Part shown: piece after piece, positions 5,924 through 6,374 of the stretch
How positions within the stretch are numbered: position 1 is the stretch's first letter
Layout of the letters: every line of letters starts with the position of its first letter
NCBI GenBank assembly: GCA_002297545.1
Contig: DBLZ01000009.1
Location: 1 to 6,374 of the forward strand
From: Prevotellaceae bacterium UBA711
GTDB taxonomy: Bacteria; Bacteroidota; Bacteroidia; Bacteroidales; Bacteroidaceae
Reading direction: 5' to 3'
Length of the DNA: 6,374 bases
Notes under the pieces: model-generated
Databases searched by the model: none
What the model was told of the DNA's origin: nothing
What the model saw: the letters and a program-made list of their open reading frames with translations, nothing else
Translations under genes and position numbers: made by a program

Positions 5924-6374
5924 CGATAAAAATACAAATAACTACTAATCTCCCTACGATTTTATTACCTTAAAACAATGTAGCGACATACATCATGATA
6001 TGATTGAACCGATCCAACATCCCGTCTGCCAGCCAAACGCACCACGGGATACCGATGCCAACGCCACGTGGCACACGTTCCGTTTCCATGAGCCGGGAAC
6101 ATGATACCCACAGGGACGGACACAGAAGAACCGGTTTATCGGCCAACACTTTCCGGTTTATTCATTCTGATATTCCGGTTTATACGGATGAATAAACCGG
6201 AATATGCAAGCTGCATGTCGTGGAGGCGCTCCCCACTTCCCGAGGCACCACGCCGCATGGAGCGCAAGCCAACGGTATGGCCCGCAGACAGGCGCGACAT
6301 ACTACATAGCCGCGATTGCCGACTCTCTCCACAATGAGAACCGGACATGGGCACAAAAGAAAGCCGGGAACGCA
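5924..6374. other. Noncoding region to the right edge
   Basis: I see no convincing gene. Short frames of 63-78 codons (6004-6195 and 6101-6337 plus, 6136-6354 minus) have protein sequences resembling no family and run through the repeat cluster. On the minus strand one frame is open from the edge (6374) to a TAA at 6180-6182, so the 3' end of a leftward gene cannot be ruled out, though its translation is not recognisable. Small inverted repeats occur at 6019-6025/6044-6050 (ATCCCGT/ACGGGAT), 6063-6072 (palindrome GCCACGTGGC) and 6226-6232/6259-6265 (GCGCTCC/GGAGCGC). The ten-mer AGCCGGGAAC occurs at 6091-6100 and 6362-6371. No rightward promoter box is visible. Confidence 0.5.
6131..6205 (+). 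repeat. 22-base-period CCGG repeat array with long hairpins
   Basis: CCGGTTTAT occurs at 6131-6139, 6153-6161 and 6175-6183, exactly 22 bases apart. A fourth CCGG at 6197 keeps the period, with the related CCGGAATAT. The last site also reads ATAAACCGG in the other direction, so two overlapping perfect inverted repeats arise: 6151-6165 with 6188-6202 (15 bp) and 6170-6183 with 6192-6205 (14 bp, 8-base loop). They share a right arm and so exclude each other. The flanks do not have the long T tract of a standard terminator. Candidate roles are a multi-site operator, an iteron-like array, a regulatory RNA structure or remains of a small mobile repeat; none can be chosen from sequence alone. Confidence 0.8.

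Noticed and set aside
6131..6205. CRISPR array
   Set aside because: The repeat core is only 9 bases with 13-base intervals, far shorter than CRISPR repeats and spacers, and no cas gene is present.
6136..6354. 72-codon minus-strand frame and overlapping plus-strand frames at 6004-6195 and 6101-6337
   Set aside because: They overlap one another, cross the repeat array and hairpins, have no recognisable protein features and lack promoter boxes.

Overview
The window looks like chromosomal DNA from a member of the Bacteroidota, probably Bacteroidales (Bacteroides/Prevotella-like, by inference). The evidence is Bacteroidota-type promoter boxes (TAnnTTTG, once with a well-spaced upstream TTTG), no clear Shine-Dalgarno sequences, a DUF5723-type secreted protein that I associate with this phylum, and a lipoprotein with acidic residues just after the lipidated cysteine. 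I recognise no phage, transposon, CRISPR, tRNA or rRNA sequence.

Layout from left to right. Positions 1-111 hold no recognisable gene, but carry a 38-base pure purine tract with a four-run G-quadruplex motif just past the end of the first gene. A DHH/DHHA1 phosphoesterase of the NrnA type (112-1173, minus) and methionyl-tRNA formyltransferase fmt (1308-2312, plus) are transcribed away from each other from a 134-bp shared intergenic region with back-to-back promoters. fmt runs convergently into a two-gene minus-strand unit, and a 13-bp perfect stem (2381-2421) between them probably stops transcription from both sides. The two-gene unit is read from right to left. A 637-aa predicted outer-membrane lipoprotein (3926-5839) comes first, followed 55 bp later by a 473-aa DUF5723 predicted outer-membrane protein (2449-3870). 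A candidate promoter for the pair lies at 5916-5923.

The last 535 bases (5840-6374) have no convincing gene. They hold the leader of the lipoprotein gene and then an unusual repeat cluster (6131-6205): CCGG-headed units at exactly 22-base intervals, whose last two arms can also pair into two competing long hairpins.

The left half is housekeeping: NrnA-type enzymes degrade very short RNAs and/or the nucleotide pAp, and Fmt formylates initiator tRNA. The right half is an envelope pair of unknown function, and it is the best candidate here for an undescribed system. The 22-base array is the clearest signal that no gene explains.
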